From positions 36,337,543 through 36,401,542 of the forward strand of contig NC_064754.1 of assembly GCF_011397635.1 (NCBI RefSeq): DNA of 64,000 nucleotides, in the 5' to 3' direction. Below are positions 59,730-64,000 of this stretch, piece by piece (the first letter of the stretch is position 1; the number at the start of each line of letters is the position of its first letter). Under the pieces are notes generated by a model. It was not told the origin of the DNA and did no database searches. It saw only the letters and a list, made by a program, of their open reading frames with translations. The stretch is from Epinephelus fuscoguttatus. Lineage: Eukaryota > Chordata > Actinopteri > Perciformes > Serranidae. The position numbers and the translations under genes are program-made.

Positions 59730-62700
59730 CTAAAAGAAACAGATAAAGGAACGTTACTTTCAGGAAAAGACATGAGCTCTGGCCTGTAACTCCAATCAGG
59801 AGCAGGTTCTTGAGGTGAGGTAAAGTTAGGGGAGATTTGGTGAGAAGGGATTTGGTTAAAAAACCTGCAAACATCATGCAAGACTGCTCTGCCCCAGCAA
59901 GCTTCCAGCTACCACAGCACTGGTTCAATACCTGCAGGCCACTGAAGACTGTTGAGAGCAAGTTATCTGTGGCACAAATTTGTGCTACACTCAAACCAAG
60001 ACTTGAGATGGGTTGACATGAGACAGTTACATGTGGCTGCTTTTGGTATAGCGGTAGATGGACAAGTGGATGTCGAGCAGAGCCTCCTTTAGGAACCACA
60101 GACCAGGATCGATCATTATTTGTAATCTCATCAGACACTAGTTTTCACAGATTACAATTCTGATGTTATTAAGAGCATTATAACTTATCTTGGGGCTAAT
60201 CTATAGCCCTCCAAACTGTAGTCTCTGAACCCAGACAGGCATTTTAATGTGTCTCAATTACCAAGTAATAATTGATCCAGGTCTAAAACCCACCACATCT
60301 GACTTCCCCACACTGAGGCCCCGACCATGCCAAGAACTTTCTTCCAAACAACAGCAAGGCACGCTCAGAGGCCAGTTCCCAAATCCATCACAAGACCATC
60401 CAGCAAGGCCTCTGTGCAAAAACTTTCTGAATGGTTTTCAATTTCAGGGTTAAAAAGGAAGCCAATAAACTATAATCCAGTGATCGGGTTTTTTCCAAAC
60501 AAAAGAAAATCTGAGCCCACAACTGAAATCTTATCAAGCAGAAAGATGCAAAAAAGAAAAACAGGCACAGGCATTATCACTTAGCATAATTATGTTCATG
60601 TTAGGCATTTAATGAACTATAATCTCTAGTGTCTAATCAATAGTGTGACAAGTTATATGTAATTTCATAAACTAAATCTAGGAGGGTTAATTAGCATGAT
60701 ACTTTACACATATTGCTAATAAATAACAAACTGTTCCATGTCTCTACTGGGTCTCTAGGCTCTTTTTCATACTTTTTAAAACATTTAGCAGCCTGAGGAT
60801 TACACATCTGTGGTGTCTAAGATAACACAAATCATATCAATCATGTCACAGTTTATTGCGTCCTGTAATAATTCTTAATCTCACAAGAACCAAATTCATT
60901 TCAACTGAGAGGACGTGAAACTGAGGGCTTCCAACCATTATCATTGCCACTTAGGGAAAAACAATTGTCTTCTTGTGATCCAAGTGTGCTTCAACGTGTC
61001 AGGACAGTGCAGTGCGCTGCTATTGAAACAATGTAAGGCATTTTCCCTTGTCTTGCCAACAGAAAAACATAAACAGACAGATCATCAAATCAGTAACTGG
61101 TTGGCTTCAAGAGCAAAGTCTGATCTGCTCACATTCTTGTATGTCGACTGCAAACCTGGGACAGACAAGTTCCACGTCTTTCATTTCCTCATTCATCTGA
61201 ATTTTGTGCAAATGGTCTTGTTTGACCCAGATGTAAACTCCCATGATGAGCTCAACTAAAATAATCTGAACCTTCCCCATGTGTTTCTGTTGTTGAACAG
61301 ATCCAATTTAATGACGAAGTGCTGGCTAACAAAAAGTAACGTATGACCTAAATTCTTTTAAAACCTCAGCTGTGAGCTCGGGTCAGTGTGTGAAATACCT
61401 AACATCACTAAGGATGACATCAATATTCAAGGCAGCTTTGATTTAGCTCCAAAAATAAAATGGGCCGACAGTTTTGCTGCACTGGGGTGAGACATGCGTA
61501 GATCTGAACTTGCAGTGCAGTGAAATGCTGACGTATTTGTATATGGTATTTAGATTCTACGTGGTGTGAGGCAGCAACTCTTCTTTTGCTGCACTCATAA
61601 CCAGCAGTTTAAAAATGTAATGATGGAGCTAGTATGATGTGCCGGAACCATTTCCATTACAACAGACTCAGCACAGTAATTATAATACATGACTCAACTG
61701 GTGGTCCATCCATTCACCATTTATACCGGCATATCTTTTGGGTTGCGGGGATGTAGCCTATCCCAGATCATCAGTCTATATGTGAATAATAATCAAGTTT
61801 TCACTGCCCAGTCCATCATTGCTACCTAAACTGTAGCACACAAATGTTTATAGGAGTTTCTGTTTCTCCTAGCAAGTTTTTTTCTCTTAAGATACAATTA
61901 ACACCAATAACAGGATCACTGTCGCTTTGATTGTCCGCATGTGAAGTGAAATGGAAGCCCTCAGTAACTCATTCAGTCGTTCCATGCAGAGAGGCATCAA
62001 CAGGAAGCACAAAGGGATTCAAGCGTTATGATCATACTTGGGAGCTCTATGCCAGGGAATGGCGTATGTCTGCTGCCTGCGTTTGCAAAAGAAAGGATGG
62101 AAGACAAAACATTAATGCACAAGTAGACAAACAACAAACAGGTAAAACATTACAGAGCACATGAGTGACATCCAAAACAAACTCTTGCATCGTTTTTCAA
62201 GAGGAGGAGGTTTAAATCCCAGCAGCTGTGTTTAGGCGTTATAAGCCTTTCTGTACCATGAATTGATATTTCACGTAATCAATGCATGTGTGAAGGCAGA
62301 GAGGGAGAGACAGCTGGAATGAGCGTGATTCAGCTCCTGCTGGGGAAGACAAAGAGAAAACACATTTCCAAGTCGAGGAAGAAGGAGGAGGAGGAGGATG
62401 GTAAATTCAGCTGAAAAGAGAGCAGACGGGACAAGATGAGATGAGGAGGGAAATAAATCTGGCTGAGGAAGTAAAAACAGGGAAATGTCAGTCACTGCCT
62501 GCAGTATTTCACAGCTGGCTACAACACCGCCTGGGGCCTGGCTGACCTGAAACACGCTGAGAAAACAGTGTGTGTGTTACTGCAGGGTCAGCGGGGGCAT
62601 TACTCGGGTCTTAAGCTGTCCATTTTAGGCAGGATACTGCAACAGTGAGCGAAGGAGCAGCCCTGCTTCTGGCGCTTACTCAGAGGTATTTGGATCTTAC

Positions 62701-63969
62701 AGAGAACAAAACAGTAGATACAAAAAAAGGTCTCAAGATGTAGGGCTGTCCCTGTGACTGCAATACAGCAGTGTTGACAACTGCACGGGACAGCAGACAT
62801 TCTTTTTCCTTTTCTTCATGGGAGAGAGTTAAAAAATATTCAACTCTGGGTAAAAGGCTGCAGCTGCTCATCATTGTCACTTTTAACCCACTGTTCAATC
62901 ACAGTGGAGGAGGGGTGGGATAAATAGACAACCACAAAAATCAGCTGTCACATTGCTCACTTACAAAACACTAAAATCAGAATAAATAAAGTTATTCACA
63001 AAAACAAAAAATGGCGGTAACACCACATATCGTGCTGTTGAACCACCCTTGATCACTGCAGGGGAAATTCCTTCACAGCCCTACCGAGACGCCTGTGAGT
63101 GCTTATGTTTACCAATTTAGGGAACTAAACTTTGGCTCATAATTTCTGTGGCTACAGACACATGAGCAGCAGATGCTCAATGTACCCTGGCATTCATGCT
63201 TCTCAGTCTGATGACCACACTGTTTGAAACTCGAGCAGTGAAATGCCCATTTTGGAAATGTAGTGCTCCACGTTATCCAAGGGAAGAGCTGAACTGGCCA
63301 GCAGCTACAGCTTGTCTTTATTTGGCTCAGACAGGTTCATAGGTGTCAAGGAGCCTTGATATTATGCAGGTTGTTTAAAAGGAAAGTTTGCTGTCTGCTG
63401 TGGACACATTTTAAAACCATTAACAATTAAATCTCTGCTGATAAGCTGCATTCCAGTCTATGGCTGTCCTTATCCTGTTTTTACTATTTTTATAATTCAC
63501 ATGTGAACAGTCACCATGGTGCAGTAAAATATGTAGATGGCTTTCACTTTGTATGCATGATCTGAGTTGTACATAAACAAAACAGTCTTCAGGGAGAAAC
63601 TGATTGACCAAGAAACAAATCAAACCTGGCACATATTATTGGACTATTGGGGAAAACGAATGATGAGCGATCGGAGCTTCCCCCTGTGAGGGGAATGCCA
63701 CTGCTGTTTTATAAATGAGCTCTCTTGGCTGAGCGTACACATTAATTCCAAAGACTCAAAACATCCACGGCACATTCTTGGTGTCTTTTTGAGACAACAG
63801 ACCAGGAACAGCAGGCTCGGAGGAATATATTATCAAGAGTCAACATGAACCTTTAATAATCTGTCACAAAACAGATTTGTCTTTAGTAATGCCAGAACAA
63901 ATATCCATAAATGACTGAAAAATGAATACAATGAGACTTGTGAACACGTAGTTGTGCTGTGTGTCTTAC
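59730..63969 (-). other. prpsap1 intron (large)
   Basis: A 4.2-kb intron with GTAAGA donor at the 63969 end and TTTTAG acceptor at the 59730 end. Short frames inside (60247-60584, 60915-61259, 61931-62164, 62271-62555) have no recognisable domains and no paired splice sites that I can support. It contains the repeat fragment at 61703. Confidence 0.75.
61703..61768 (-). repeat. Teleost interspersed repeat fragment
   Basis: TCCATCCATTCACCATTTAT ... TTTTGGGTTGCGGGG ... AGCCTATCCCAG is the opposite-strand, diverged counterpart of the fragment at 36840-36945. Confidence 0.5.
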
Positions 63970-64000
63970 ATGGCAGCTCCAGGCCAGTGTGTCCTGTGGT
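63970..64000 (-). CDS. PRPP synthetase-associated protein, partial exon at window edge
   Basis: The 3' end of an upstream coding exon, running off the window. On the minus strand it reads TTGHTGLELP plus one base T, then the donor GTAAGACA. The split T|TA codon restores ...LELPL-MMAKEKPP... across the 4.2-kb intron, which supports the exon call. Earlier exons (the PRPS-like N-terminal domain) lie beyond base 64,000. Confidence 0.8.

Noticed and set aside
60247..62555. Small frames in the 4.2-kb prpsap1 intron as extra exons
   Set aside because: The flanking exons join perfectly across the intron (split leucine codon T|TA and matching family sequence), leaving no room for an additional conserved exon.
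1..64000. CRISPR array, bacterial operons, tRNA or rRNA genes
   Set aside because: No regularly spaced identical repeats, ribosome-binding-site gene clusters, or cloverleaf/rRNA signatures. The tRNA-like sequences at 25690 and 40085 are SINE heads, not tRNA genes.

Overview
The window looks like nuclear DNA of a ray-finned (probably percomorph) teleost. It is AT-rich with long microsatellites, a tRNA-derived SINE of the type common in perch-like fishes, PIF/Harbinger and hAT-type DNA elements, a Penelope-like remnant, and vertebrate genes with GT-AG introns. Family names are from memory of motifs; no database search was possible.

Layout. Bases 1 to about 52,700 hold no protein-coding gene I can support. 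This gene desert is a mosaic of old transposons, many nested in one another. A ~0.5 kb dispersed repeat carrying nuclear-receptor half-sites occurs three times (2037, 19938, 47984). Two related PIF/Harbinger elements with a broken Myb-like first exon lie at 4534-5530 and 20407-21542, the second inside one of those repeats. A different Harbinger relict with a transposase N-terminal remnant is at 46402-47195, with TTA target duplications. hAT-like elements lie at 42265-43123 and 48711-49586 (the latter with an 8-bp target duplication), a TTAA-flanked MITE at 38285-38615, and a DNA element interrupted by a second one at 33823-35712. Two minus-strand SINEs sit at 25690 and 40085. A 234-bp tandem duplication (35890) and a very recent-looking ~150-bp direct duplication (36613/36950) also stand out. 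Between the repeats are three short TAATTA/TAATCC-bearing tracts (38880, 39480, 41150) that could be distal regulatory elements; this is a guess from composition only.

The right end carries two genes in convergent (tail-to-tail) orientation. On the plus strand, 53173-53799 is a complete single-exon small GTPase of the Ras-dva family, with a TATA-like box, two inverted CCAAT boxes and a poly(A) signal. On the minus strand are the last four coding exons of a PRPP-synthetase-associated protein, best match prpsap1. Its 5' part lies beyond base 64,000. About 2.9 kb separates the two poly(A) signals.

The genes have no obvious joint pathway: Ras-dva proteins are membrane-linked developmental GTPases, while PRPSAP proteins are regulatory subunits of the nucleotide-precursor enzyme PRPP synthetase. 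If the desert has a function, the most likely one is long-range regulation of the GTPase gene, which cannot be tested from this sequence alone.
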